In this document: positions 36,575 to 50,200 of the stretch, one piece after another
Layout of the letters: each line of letters starts with the position of its first letter
How positions within the stretch are numbered: the stretch's first letter is position 1
DNA from: Doris montereyensis
Taxonomy: Eukaryota > Mollusca > Gastropoda > Nudibranchia > Dorididae
Length of the DNA: 64,000 nt
Assembly: GCA_037039925.1 (NCBI GenBank)
Contig: JAXRKP010000107.1
Coordinates: 236,001-300,000, forward strand
Reading direction: 5' to 3'
Notes under the pieces: generated by a model
Seen by the model: only the letters and a program-made list of their open reading frames with translations
Database searches by the model: none
What the model was told of the DNA's origin: nothing
Program-made: the position numbers and the translations under genes

Positions 36575-36765
36575 TCATATTGCCCTTTTGATACAGAAGC
36601 ATGAAAACCTCATCTTCATTCCCAACAACGTACCAGCTCACATTCACATGACATGTCATACAAGAGACTATCTTGAGCGACCCAACGTCAATACATTTCA
36701 ACCATGGCCAGCACTGAGTCCTGATCTCAACCCCATGGAGCATTTATGGAATGTCATCAAGGTGA
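36575..36765 (+). mobile_element. Tc1/mariner transposase fragment
   Basis: Reads IPNNVPAHIHMTCHTRDYLE, then PNVNTFQPWPALSPDLNPME and HLWNVIK. This matches the Tc1 region DNAPAH...WPaqSPDLNPIEhlWd. The first Asp of DNAPAH is Asn here and only the C-terminal third remains, so it is inactive. Absent from flank copy 1, so it inserted after the duplication or was lost there. Confidence 0.85.
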
Positions 36766-37127
36766 AACCAAGAACTCTACTAGTAATGGGTTCAAGCCCC
36801 GGCAACGGTTGACTATTTTCTCAAGTTTTTCAAGTAAAATCTACTCCCCTGGTCAAGGCAGGTAGATCAACACCTAGTCCCATCAGAGACGGATGATAAA
36901 AAGAAGTCCCATGCGCAGATCACAACACTGTGCACGTTAAAGATCTCTTGGCTGAACACAGCGCAATCAGGCAAAATTGAAAATCCTACCAAATTGAAAT
37001 ATACCCTGTTCACCATATGCGGTGATCTCAGGTTAAATTAAGAGGAAACAGCAAGATGAAAGAGGAGTGAAAGAGTGAAAGGAAAGAAATAGAACCTACC
37101 AACAGCACTCACCAACCGCCCACTAAC

Positions 37128-37170
37128 AATGAACAACAAAAACTCCTTTGGTGTTCTCATAAAGAAGATG
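37128..37170. repeat. Single unit of the 39-bp repeat
   Basis: 'aacaatgaacaacaaaaact' then 'cctttggtgttctcataaag', one diverged unit at the place where flank copy 1 has about nine. Confidence 0.8.
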
Positions 37171-40100
37171 AAACAAAGTTGTTTAAAGATGCAAAAATCT
37201 GCTTTTTTATTCAAAATATATTTGCTTATTATAATTATAGCTCAATAATAAGTGCATAGGAAGAACATATTCATCAATATTTTAAAATTGCATTGCATTC
37301 ACATATTCTTGTAACAACAGTTATTTACTACCTATTGTGCATGTTGAACTTACAAATTTCCTGTTTCATGTCTCTTTTTTGTTGTACGTATACGGTTGAA
37401 TGATAGTGTATAAATCTCATCATACATCAATGGGAAGATCTTATGAAATGTAAAGATGTTATAGCCCTATTTAGAGACAAGATTTCATCAACAGAAATCA
37501 AACCATCCCCATCGATAGCTTGTAAGATTTTTGTCAACCTGTAGAGACGACCTTGAGAAGTAGATTAACTCTGCTCTAGATCAGAGACAAGCAATGCATG
37601 TAAGAGGCTAATTCATGTGAACAATTCAAGAGCCCTGTGTGAAATCTCATGCAGTTCGAGATGGAAAAAATATGATCATCATATTTCATAAAAATTCCAA
37701 GATTTTTCCAAGTCTTAATTTCTTCCAGTTTTCCAAGATGAGTGGGAAACCCTGCTTAAGCATGAAAGCCCATAATCTCACCTCTCCAACAACATCCTTC
37801 TCTTCTCTTCCAGGCAAATAGGATAAGTCACAATTTTAAATCAAGAAATAATCATCTACATCTGGCAATTTAAACATCTAAAAAACGTCTGAATACTAAG
37901 CTGAGCCACAAATTGAATTAATGTAATGTAAACAGCAGATCAAAATGCATCTAGATCTCTATTACATTTAATCCATGTACTCATATTCAATAACAAGGGT
38001 CAAATATAAAAAGAAAAAAGAAAAAAGACATTATGAAGAGAGTGATTCAATCTCTATTATAAAAATACCTCTGAACGGGTGACTGGCTCACTTTATCTCT
38101 TTAAATTCTTGTTTTCAAGCATATTTTCTATAAAGATATTGAAGTTTTAAAAAAACACAAGAAAGGCACAAAATTATAATATTAAGTTATTACCGATACT
38201 GGAAAATTTGTATTGACAAAAAAAGCTTTGTACATTTTAAAAAATCACATTATCAGTCACAGTTTCCTGTTTCTTTCAACAAGTCTATCAGTCATCTAAA
38301 ATCTTAACAGGGTATACATTCCATTATTTTTTTCTCTCAATCTAATTTGAAAATTCCTGGATGTCTCCGGTCACAACTATACACACAAAAAATGAAAAGC
38401 AATACTGAAATGCAGTATAAAAAATGAATTTTTCAAAAAGTTCCCTCACTGCCTAGAGGCTAATAATATAGACATGTACATGCTGGATAGTACCCCACTG
38501 GACAAATCTACTATCTGTCCACATTTTTGTATCCCTGTTTTGATAGAGTCATGTGGAACAAACGATAGCACCCCTTGGGCAATACTATGATCTGTCCCAC
38601 GTTTTACCTTAACGGTTATCACTCACACCCATTCATATCAATTGGTAGAAGTGAGAAAAAGAGTGTTGTGGCTTAGCAAAACTTTAATTTAAATCAACGA
38701 CTTTATGAATTGGAATAAAGCACAAAAATTAGCACAGAGATAAGGTGTATATAACAATATATAAAATGAAAAAAGGATAAAAGATAAGGATGAATACTTC
38801 CTTTTGACCGTTTCAGTTGTTCCGTTTCACTTTGTCCTGTTTATCTTGAATGAACATTCAATGAATTCATCCTTACTCATTCTTCTTTGTTTAAGTAAAA
38901 CAATAACAATAACAATTTGAACTTTCTAGGATTTGAAGCTAGCAATTATTCAAATCATTAACCATTTTTTATACAATAGGTTGTTTTGAACTTGCTCATA
39001 ACATGATTCTCATGACATACAATGAGACATTATGACCATGAACACCCATCAACTTGGACACATTGGGGCTGATGCAGTCAAAGAACAGAAAAGAACACAT
39101 CTTTTATAAATAACTAATGATATATTTACTTGTTTAATGTTAAATCCCACCATTTTTTCCCCTCTTTAAAATCTGCTGCTGCCCATATGGGGCGGGCTAT
39201 CGTATGTGGAATGTCTCATCTGATTATTAAATTATGGGTTTTGGCAAACATAAGTCATCGATATCTCTTACAAGCGTGCCCGGAGATATTGTGGATTATG
39301 ATTTCTCTCTATTATAAAGCTGGGTTTGTCCAACTTTGAGACTATTGTATCAGGTGTAGGTAATGTCAAGCACGATTATTAGATCTATTCAGTGCTCGAT
39401 ACTGAGGTTCCGCAGGATTTTTATTGTAATGACCGGAAATCGAGAAATTAGATCTAGTAACGCTTAAAAGTTTCCTCGATCGCAAGCCAACAATCTTTTC
39501 CCAATTAATTCAAATACTGATTTTATCCAATGGTTCATTCGCTAAGAACCTTAAACAGGCTATTTGAAATCTACATGTGAAATATGGTGGTCGTAGATGC
39601 AGTGATGCCTGAGCTTATAGCACTCAAAGTTTGAAAAACCAGCTTTATTTATACATAGATTTCTCTCCTAGGCAGTTGTACATGTTTGGATCAGTCAGTC
39701 CAAATTTACACCCTTTTTCCTTGTGCGATAACTGTTGTGCCAAACAAACATTACAATGAAAAAGCAGATATAGAAGAAAACGCAACTACAGCAATGCAAA
39801 AAAAAAAAAAAAAGAAACAAAATAGCAAAATTCTAGACTAGAATTAAATAAGTTGATTTTTTATATTACATTTTTTTTTAAATGACATGGTTTTCATCCA
39901 AATAAAAACCCCTTGTCTTTAACCGTTAGTGGCATAACAAAATGTCATTTACTAAATATTTTGTTCCATTCATGGAGCATATACTTTTTAACTATTACAT
40001 GAAGCACCTATAACACCAAAAGGACTAGAACAAACCATTTTATGTCGATAAAATATTGACTTCAGTGAGTGTACAGGAAGATTTTTGGTTACATATATAT

Positions 40101-40172
40101 CAATGCCCTAGAGCTACGGATGTTGTTATTAGAAATTGTTTAGGGTGCTGACCTCGAATCAAAATTGTCACA

Positions 40173-41030
40173 CTGTTTTTTTTTCTTTTTTAATTTAATT
40201 TGGTAACCCTGTATGGGCTTTTAGGTTGTTGGGCTAAGGGGAAATGGGGAGGGGGGGGGAGGAAAGGGGAGTGTTGACAAGGATTAATGGATAACTCTTA
40301 TTACATTAATGCAATCACCTCTCTTTAGAATTCCTCTTTTGCTATGACAAATGGTCTGGCCAATGCTAAAAGTATCTTAATAAGTCATGAATGAAATATA
40401 TCTTTGATATAAATACAATCTTTCAAATGAATTTAATCTCATTAAGCATTGACACTTCAAACAACAACACTATTTCTCATCTTGTTTTTCCACTTAAAAT
40501 CAGAATGTTAGTCATTTTAACATGAAATGGTGTTTGTTTCACACGCTTTGTTGATACTAAAATATTCAATTTGTCACAATCTGGTCTCATTTGGAAACTG
40601 CTAATGGACATAATCTCAATTTCCTGAGACCCAAGATGAGCAAAATATTGTGTTTTGCCTGTGAAAATATACTATGAAAAAAACATTTCTCTAGATTTGG
40701 TTAGGCCATCCATGGCAGATTAAGGACATATTTCATCATACACCTGAGGAAATCTCACCAACCGTAACAGTGTATGAAGATAAAGATGAAACACAAGGGG
40801 AAAAGAAAATGCATTTCTCTTACTTCACATTTATGTATAATTTATAATGACCCAAAACTATCTGAGAAAGAAACCAAGAACAAATTTGTATAGAAAGTTC
40901 TCTTTTCTAAATGAAAGACACAGAATCATATTAATGTAAATTATATTATGAAATCACTATTCTGCATAAAAATAAAATAAAATAAACAATCAACATAGTA
41001 TCACAATATCTGGAATACACACCGAAGTAA
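40173..41030. other. Space between the duplication end and ACOX-C 3' end
   Basis: AT-rich sequence with a G-rich patch near 40240. No gene or element recognised. Confidence 0.6.
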
Positions 41031-41036
41031 TTTAAT
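41031..41036 (-). promoter_or_regulatory. Candidate poly(A) signal (ATTAAA) of ACOX-C
   Basis: TTTAAT on the + strand, about 140 bases past the ACOX-C stop. No AATAAA was noticed closer on the - strand. Confidence 0.3.
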
Positions 41037-41176
41037 TCCATTCCTCAGTAACAATTTCCCCTTTGATATGTTGGTCTTATTGTTGCAGAAAATAATAGGG
41101 TTTTTTTTTTCTTTCAAATGTGCATAAAAAAGAAAGAACTTGATCTTAGCATGAAAATAAACATTGACTGAGCAGC

Positions 41177-41257
41177 TCACAACCGGGCTTGTACACCTTT
41201 CTGCTCCTTCAGATGTTTCACATAGGGCTTAATGTACTTGAAGATGCCATCATGAAC
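41177..41257 (-). CDS. ACOX1: ACOX-C exon 14 with PTS1
   Basis: Reads [20 protein letters not shown] then GVQARL and TGA (41179-41177). Ala-Arg-Leu fits the PTS1 consensus (S/A/C)(K/R/H)(L/M) recognised by the PEX5 import receptor. This is the only copy in the window that keeps it. Confidence 0.93.
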   Translation of the reverse strand, partial: VHDGIFKYIKPYVKHLKEQKGVQARL

Positions 41258-44200
41258 CTTAAATATAAATGTTGAAATAATGAATAAATAAATAATTTCG
41301 TTGAAATTTTTTTAAATTAATCAGCGCGACCCATCTAAAATATTTAAGAAATAAATACCATAAAATCAGTCCTAGTTGAAAAATTAAGCAAAAACCATTC
41401 AGCATAAAATTAATTTTACTGATCATAGCTGTTTATTTGCATTTGATAGTCACCTGATTATTAAGAAATTGGGAAATTGTTCATGACTAGGGTTTTTTTA
41501 ATATAACATATAATACACAATAAATCTTAGTGACAAAATGGCACCAAATGAGACTCTTACAACTTGTTGAGACAGGATTAAGATTGAAGAACAATGATGT
41601 ATGTACACTTTGGATTAAGATTGAAGAGTAATGATGTATGTACATTTTGGATTAAGATTGAAGAACAATGTGGTATGTACACTTTGGATTAAAATAAAAG
41701 AACAATGATGTATGTACACTTTGGATTAAAATAAAAGAACAATGATGTATGTACACTTTGGATTAAGATTGAAAAACAATGATGTATATACACATTGGAT
41801 TAAGATTGAAGAACAATGATGTATGTACACTTTAGATTAAGATTGAAAACAATGATGTATGTACACTTTGGATTAAGATTGAAGAACAATGATGTATGTA
41901 CACTTTGGATTAAGATTGAAGAACAATGATGTATGTACACTTTAGATTAAGATTGAAGAACAATGATATATGTACACTTTGGATTAAGATTGAAGAACAA
42001 TGATGTATGTACACTTTGGATTAAGATTGAAGAATAATGATGTATGTACACTTTGGATTAAGATTGAAAAACAATGACGTATGTACACATTGGATTAAGA
42101 TTGAAGAACAATGATGTATGTACACTTTAGATTAAGATTGAAGAACAATGATGTATGTGCACTTTGGATTAAGATTGAAGAGTAATGATGTATGTGCACT
42201 TTGGATTAAGATTGAAGAACAATGATGTATGTACACTTTGGATTAAGATTGAAGAACAATGATGTATGTACACTTTGGATTAAGATTGAAGAGTAATGAT
42301 GTATGTACACTTTGGAATAAGATTGAAGAACAATGATGTATGTGCACTTTGGATTAAGATTGAAGAGTAATGATGTATGTGCACTTTGGATTAAGATTGA
42401 AGAACAATGATGTATGTACACTTTAGATTAAGATTGAAGAGTAATGATGTATGCACACTTTAGATTAAGATTGAAGAACAATGAGAACAATTGAAGAACA
42501 ATGATGTATGTGCACTTTGGATTAAGATTGAAGAACAATGATGTATGCACACTTTGGATTAAGATTGAAGAACAATGATGTATGCACACTTTGGATTAAG
42601 ATTGAAGAGTAATGATGTATGTGCACTTTGGATTAAGATTGAAGAACAATGATGTATGTACACTTTGGATTAAGATTGAAGAACAATGATGTATGCACAC
42701 TTTGGATTAAGATTGAAGAACAATGATGTATGTACACTTTGGATTAAGATTGAAGAACAATGATGTATGTACACATTGATTAAGATTAAAGAACAATGAT
42801 GTATGTACACTTTGGATTAAGATTGAAGAGTAATGATGTATGTGCACTTTGGATTAAGATTGAAGAACAATGATGTATGTACACATTGGATTAAGATTGA
42901 AGAACAATGATGTATGCACACTTTGGATTAAGATTGAAGAACAATGATGTATGTACACTTTGGATTAAGATTGAAGAACAATGATGTATGTACACATTGG
43001 ATTAAGATTGAAGAACAATGATGTATGTACACTTTGGATTAAGATTGAAGAGTAATGACGTATGTGCACTTTTAAAAGTCTTGGTTGGACCAGAAGAATG
43101 CCATGTGATATGATTGAACAACAGAATAGTTTCATATTTTGTTATTTAGAGATACTTCAACAGTAAGGTTCACAATCTCTGAACTGTAGTTAAACTATTG
43201 ATCAACGTTTGACTTAGATAACAATGCTCACCTCTTTCTCATTCAGTTTAGAGTTCCTAGCACTTTCCATCAGTGCTTCATATACATTTCCATCATACCG
43301 TCCAATAGCACTGTCAAGAACTTCATCAGGAAAATCAAAGGCATCAACCAGAGCCACTGCATTTGGCCGCAGGTCAGCAAGGAGATCATAGAACTTGGCC
43401 TGGACCATATCAAGCTGAGCTTGACTCATAAAACCACCCTGAAAGAAGAAAATATTCAGTGACAACAATGAAAATAACAGGAACTGCAAACAAGGATCGG
43501 CTTTCGTTTCAACGACAATGGTTTTTCCACACAAGTTTTGTAAAAAGTAATAATAATAATAATAATAATGTACATTTCTATCATGCACTCATCCCTACAA
43601 GGATAAGGCTCTAGGTGCATTACGTATTTTAAGAAAAATATATATACATATGATACACAATATGAATTACATACATCAAGCTACATGAATGCAGCATAAA
43701 ACTGAGTACAATTTATGACAAGAAAATCGACAATGCAAACAAGAGGAAGACAGGTGTTTAAAATGCAAAACTATCATGAATTCATATTCCACAAACACAC
43801 ACACTCACACACATGAATTTCTACACACACAGAACGAATACAGCCTTAACAAAATTATGCAATTTTTCTGTTAAGAAATTAAGCCTTTATAAGCTAGTTA
43901 AAAAAATATGTCAGAATGTTTTTTCTAAAAATTGACAGTGACTTTGGTTCTCTAAGACTTTGTGGGAGGGCATTCCACACAAATGGGCCATAATTTGAGA
44001 AACATTGTGTACCAGCTCTAGTTTTTACTTTTGGGAGTACTAGAATAGAAATATCGGCAGACGATCTTAAAGTCTAACTAGATTTATAGACATTTAAATG
44101 ATTTTGAAGATAACTAGGTGCTGTTCCATCAAGTGGACATAGATCTACTGATTAAAAGAACAAAATTGAACACACACACACGCACAAAGGACATGATCCT

Positions 44201-47200
44201 AAAGAACAGTGAAGAAATATGAATATTCAGAGTATCCCACCCAGCCACTAGAAACTCTGCTTTGTTTGTTTCCTGAGACCAGGTTTTCAGAGTAATTCAC
44301 TTATATCATCTAACAACAGATAGCTGGGATCTAAAGCTTTGACTCTGATGAAAACTAATAGTTCCTCCAGTGAATTTCTCACCATAATACATTTGAAACA
44401 GAAGAATCTTTCCAGTCTCCAAAATATTTATATACTTTAATTCCACAGTAACAAAATAACCATAGAATCATATTTGGTTAAAATTGAGGGTCTAAAAGGG
44501 TGAATACCATATATACAAGTCTACCAGGTACACAAAAACTTCTATGACAAGTAATTCACTTTTGGGTTTCAAAAATAAAATCGAAGCCACTGGCATCACT
44601 TAATCAAACACATCTACAATGACAAAGGAAAGTTTTGGCTCAAAATTAAAGTGAATATCAAAACAGGGGTTCAATACAAAAGAGTTATGGAAATTATTAA
44701 GTTTGAAAATTACAATCTCTCAATATTGGCAAAGATCGTTATAAGCCATTTTAGTGTTTAAAAAATTTACCTTTGCAAATTGGCCGGCATTCTGAGTGAT
44801 TCCATGAGCTGCATACAGCTGACATAACTGCGTCATGACCCGAGCAAGAGAAGGAGCCAAATCGCCATTTTGCACAGCCTCAATGAAGCCACGAACAACA
44901 TATGCGTGGCAGAAAGCCTGAAACAATTTTGATGAAAATATTTCAGTAAATGTTCACTTCAAACTTCTTACTTGCATAAATTTATTTTAGGTTAAATAAG
45001 AAAAACAAATTCTTTTATTATTTGTCAAAATAATGAAAATTCTCATTCTTCAGATAAGCAGAAAATAAACAATTCATTTATTTGGAAATATGGGACAACT
45101 GAAAATAAAAAGTCTATCAGTTGTTATAATTTTGTTTAGAGGATATATTGATCATAATTCATTGACCTTACTGAAGCAAAAGAAGATGTGTAAAGAGACT
45201 GCTGCAGAGAGAAAAATCTTATAAAGCTATATCAGCCTGGGGAGGGAAAAGATGGGTTAACATGAGGAGAGAAGGAGGGAGGGAGGGGGAATAGGAGGTT
45301 GACTTATTGGGTTTTTTTTAATGGACAATTAAAAACAACACAAATAACATAGAACATAGCAGGGATAAACTAAAGGACCAAGAATACAAACATTTATGCA
45401 TGTCCAATAAAAAGCTGCACTGATTTTTGGAAAAGATGAATCACAAACATGCCACAAGATAGGACATAAGAGGTAAGAATACCTGTCAGCATTGACATTG
45501 ACATTGTTTAGATTGAATGCATGCTCACCATTGCGGCCTCAGCAAGAGCATGAGAAGAATGGTTCCAAGCTTCAGCAGGTTTCATGCCCCTCTTACTCAA
45601 ATCTTTCATGCGGCCATTCGCCTCTTGAATCAAGCTAGAAATAATCATTGAACAACAGTCATAATACATTGATGGAAGCGTCTGAAACAAAAAGAAGTCA
45701 AATCTTTTCACTTGATCAAAAATAAAAATTTTAGTTTGAAATAAGAAGAGAAAAAGAAAGAAACAAAAAAAGTAAATAAATGAAAAGCTGACTTACAGAC
45801 ACACAAAAATTTAATACAATAAAGACACAGTGAGACAGCCTAGCAGTCAAGCATATGAACTAGTTGAAATCATTTCCACACTAACAGGGCTTAACAGTCA
45901 TGCAAATGAATTAGTTGAAATCATTTCTACACCAACAGGGCTTAGCAGCATGTATATGAACTAGTTGAAATCATACACCAACAGGGCTTATCATGCATAT
46001 AAACTATATGAAATTAAAACCAGACTATCTCAATATTATCTGTTATATTTTTTTTAAATATGGTATGACACAACAACCTGACAATTTGACTTTGTCGAAA
46101 TTGTTTTATTTATCTATGGCAAGAGTATTCCTAAAATCAATAAGACAAACATTGAAAATCCCAAGGTACTGCAAAATGTAATTATATCCTAACAATTTTT
46201 TCTTTTTCTGAATGTGCATTGAAAAGAATTGACTTCTTTCACATATTTATGAAAGCTCTTAGATATATAACACTTTTGCACTAAGACAAACAGGTGTCTT
46301 AGATCTATGACCATTATAAGCCATCTGTTTGGGTTGAGTTATTTTTAAATCTGTATCTTGGTCTCTAGAAAATTAAACAGATGTCCTGGCCATCCGAAAA
46401 AACTGGGTCAATCCAAACAAAGTATTTCAAATTGCTTTTAAAGTCTACAAGAGGTAAAACATCTGGTTGTTTTTAGCCATCTATGATACTCACATTCCAT
46501 AAAAATGTAGATAGGGTTTGCTATATTTAACAATGCCACATGAATAGTCGTAAAATATACAACACTATTAAGTCATTCATTTGTTTTGCTATTTGGCTTC
46601 AAAGCTAGTTGTATCTACGCCCTGTATAAGTACAGTATCAGGGATTGCTTTTGGTTTTCTTATTAAGTCAAACTGTTTCAATAATACAGAAATGGAACAG
46701 GTATAGGGAAAATTTACTTCTCCTCACTCAGGTAAAGTCTCTAGATTGTCAAAACGAGGGACTATTCAATAAATAGGCAATACAAACAAACAAACAAAAT
46801 TAAAACTGAATACTTTTAAATAGAAAACTTAAAGAAAGTATCAAACGTACATTGCTGATCTGTGTTCAAAGGCAGTGATAAGATGAACCAGCTCAAGCTT
46901 CTCTGTCAGCTTGCTTTTTGTTTCCGTGTTGACCAAGAACATGACAGCTGGTGGTAATTTGTCACCCTTTGGATAGCCTCACAGCATTTGTTGATAAATC
47001 TGAAAGAAATATGGGGGAAACTCATAGAAAATGTATGTGAAAATCAACAATACTAAACTCTCAATTGCACTTCAACATTGATTGACTATGCTTGATTTAA
47101 TAGTATTCTCATTCCTCTCTGATGGTGATGCTATTCAACGGGTGACAGGAAAAAATAAGATAAAGGGAAAAAGAGGATGAGAGGAGAGGATGGTAACAGT

Positions 47201-50200
47201 TATCTGCTATTTTCTTATGAATGAAAGAGAGTTCAATAAGGAGAATTCATTGAACAGAATTCACTGAGGAGAATTTGATGCATTATTCATAACTTCTCTA
47301 ATCAGATAATATGAATGCAAACCCTAAAAAGAGAAAGCTATCTCTGACTTTCTAATAGCTCCATTTCTGGCCTTAATTCTACATTTTCATAAAGCAAAAA
47401 AAAATGCAAGCTAGCAAAGGTATATACACAACAAAAGAAAAGATGGATAATTACGTTTATCAATGCTCTATTCATTCAGTATATACAACTTCACACACAA
47501 CGTGTCGACTTCAATTGCGCTTTTGCCTACCTGGCTGCCTGAAGGGCCAAAACCGTATTTTCACCTTCATAAGTACAATTTGGCACCTCATTCATGTAAA
47601 TCTTGGGAATTCCACTGGCCATCAAGTAACCATGACCACCACAAGCCATGCGACATTGCTCCACACCATGTGCCATGGTCCATGAGCTAAATGCCTTCAG
47701 GCCTGACGAGATGGCATGGAGCTGAAACACAGATTTGAAAAATCAAGTAAAGAAAAGGTTAAGGAATCACAGTTAAGACTAAGTCGAAGGGCCCCTTTCA
47801 TACAAGTTGACTTTTGTGAGAAAAAAGAAAAAGAAACATGATTGAAGACTCAATATTTCAAAGCATTTTCTTTATTTACAAAAAATCCTGAATTGAAATC
47901 AATTGTAGCATCTAGTTCAAAACATATCTTGCAAAAGAACAGAATATTTATTATAACAAACTTACACCACCTTTACTACACAATTCTTCCTTCCATAATT
48001 TCAGAGTAAAAATTATTTTGCATTAACACCTTTAACATCTTTTTAGTGTTTACTATATATGGTAAGCGTATGTATGTTTGCTGCCCATAAAATAAAAAAT
48101 TATCATAATTACCTAAACCTGTTGTGTACTGATATGTTTTAGATCTTTAGATGTATACTGATGATCAAAAGAAACTGACCACCTATATTTACTAATGTAG
48201 CGTTTTCCTTGTAAACACTATTTTAAGTATGCAAACTAATTATTATACAGCAATCAATTTGCAAAAGAAGACACAGGGATATTTTAAAATTCTATGCAAA
48301 CGATTTTATTCCAATCAAATTACATGAAGGTAAAAAAACAAAAGTCTCAGAGCTTGATTTCTCTCATTTTCATTCAATCAAGGCATTGCTATTGAACTGC
48401 AAACAACTATGTGTGATGTGGCTGTAGATAGCCCTTTAGTTAAGCTTTCATCTCCCCATAAAAAAGCATAAAATCGCGACATGAAGTCCATGAGCCACAA
48501 AAATAAAGTTGAATCGCATTTTTATTTCTAAGTGAGAGAATGTCAGCTTTATTTATAACCCTGTAAACAAGATGACATGTGATTACACACGAGTTGAACA
48601 GTTTAAACGAATGTGAAAAGTGGGCACTTTCTTGTGATAGCTAGTATATTCAACAATCTTGAAATTTAGAATGACGGATGAAAGTAAAAACTCACCAATG
48701 GTAACTGTTCCAAGTTACCACCTTCTATCTCGCCTGACACTTCGCTATACAAACCAAATGCATGCCTACTAGCAAAGGTAAGGGCATAGGCTGATGCCAG
48801 TTGTACAAACAGTTTGTATTGCTGAGTCTGAAAATCCAAAACTGGGACCTCTCCCATTCTGTTCCAGTGAAGAAGAAAAAAGTTGAATTTTTTGCAAAAA
48901 GATGAAATGATCATTCAAATCATTTTTAACAGTCATGTCTGGGTTTTCCCAATCCCTATAAAATCTTTAAAACTTACATAGTTTGAAAGCATATGTTTAT
49001 CAATTTTTTATAAATGATATGTCTTCTTCTGTCTAAATTTTTGGTTTGAGGTTTTTTTCAATGCAGAATTATGTAACACTGGCATGGGATTACTTGGTCT
49101 ACAGTATTCACAGTGGTGGAATACATCAGTGTGAATATAAAACTAGGGCGATTTTGAATGACAGTAAGAGGAACCAATTTTCCTATATTTGGAATCTTAA
49201 AATAAGTTACAGAAATAAAAATTTCCATTGACCCATTCCCAATAGGTTAAAGTAAAAAAAGTTCCCTCGGGGCCGTTACAGGCCACAGAGCCGGAGCTCA
49301 ACCTTGTTTCAATAGCGTGAAATGGAGCAGGTGATAATAGTCACCTCCTGGACAGGATGCTAGTCACATGCAGGTTTTTACTCTGAAGCTAGTATTTGTA
49401 CCCATTTCCACCTGTGTTGAGTGGGGAAATGTGTGTTGAGTGTCATTCCCAAGAAACACAACGTCGGACCCAGCTGTGCTAAGATTCAAACCTGGAACCT
49501 CATGATCCCCAGTCTGGCTGCCTAGCCACTGAGCCACCACACCTAAATAGGCTAAGATTGTTATTATTCTACATTCTCACATAAAAGTAAGCCCTGAGAA
49601 GCAAACACTGAAACTAGGTAAAAACAATCACCTCAGGGCTAAATTTGCAGTTTCTGAGGATTTACTTACATATCACTTTCTTTTTTGCATAGGTCAGTTC
49701 ACAGACCATAAATTTCTAATTTAATGTGCATTAGAAAAATCAGCCAACATTACAAATCAAATCTAACCGTCATATTTTGCAACACAGGATGTTTGAGATT
49801 ACAAAAATGACTGTAAATTAAAGATTGTACTATATGATAAACCATTTCCCATGTCAATCATTTCAGGTTTCATGATCATGAAAAAACCCAGAAACACAAT
49901 GAAAATATTTTTAAAAGCCAGGCATAACTTATATTATGAACACTAAAAGAAACATATGATATGTACAATGTGTTTCATGTTACATAACATATATAGAAAA
50001 ACATAGTGTCTCGTTGTTTTTACCCTTTCCCATTCCAAAAAAAAGATCTATGAGCTTAGTTTGGATAGTGTAGAAAACAGACGTCTTACACATCATATTG
50101 TTAACAGCATTATCCTAAATTAGTGTATATCTCAAGACCCTAATTATCCACATACTGTTATCTGTTTATTTGGGGAGTTTTTTAATCCTATAATGTCCTA

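Larger units (their letters stand above)
32433..40172. repeat. Segmental duplication, copy 2 (3' flank of ACOX-B)
   Basis: Collinear with 1-8872. It carries its own changes: an insert at about 33780-34060, a tandem-duplicated SINE head at 34120-34356, a Tc1/mariner fragment near 36575, and about 540 extra bases at 38585-39125. It lacks the TA/39-bp expansion. Homology ends at about 40172. No host gene seen inside. Confidence 0.85.

Noticed and set aside
41574..43072. CRISPR-like array
   Set aside because: Units are contiguous 37-bp tandem repeats without unique spacers, in an animal intron.
46976..46980. Classical programmed -1 ribosomal frameshift in ACOX exon 10
   Set aside because: No X XXY YYZ heptamer in the incoming frame at or before GAGGC in either copy, and P-site re-pairing of GAG to TGA would be poor. 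The break itself is retained as a finding.
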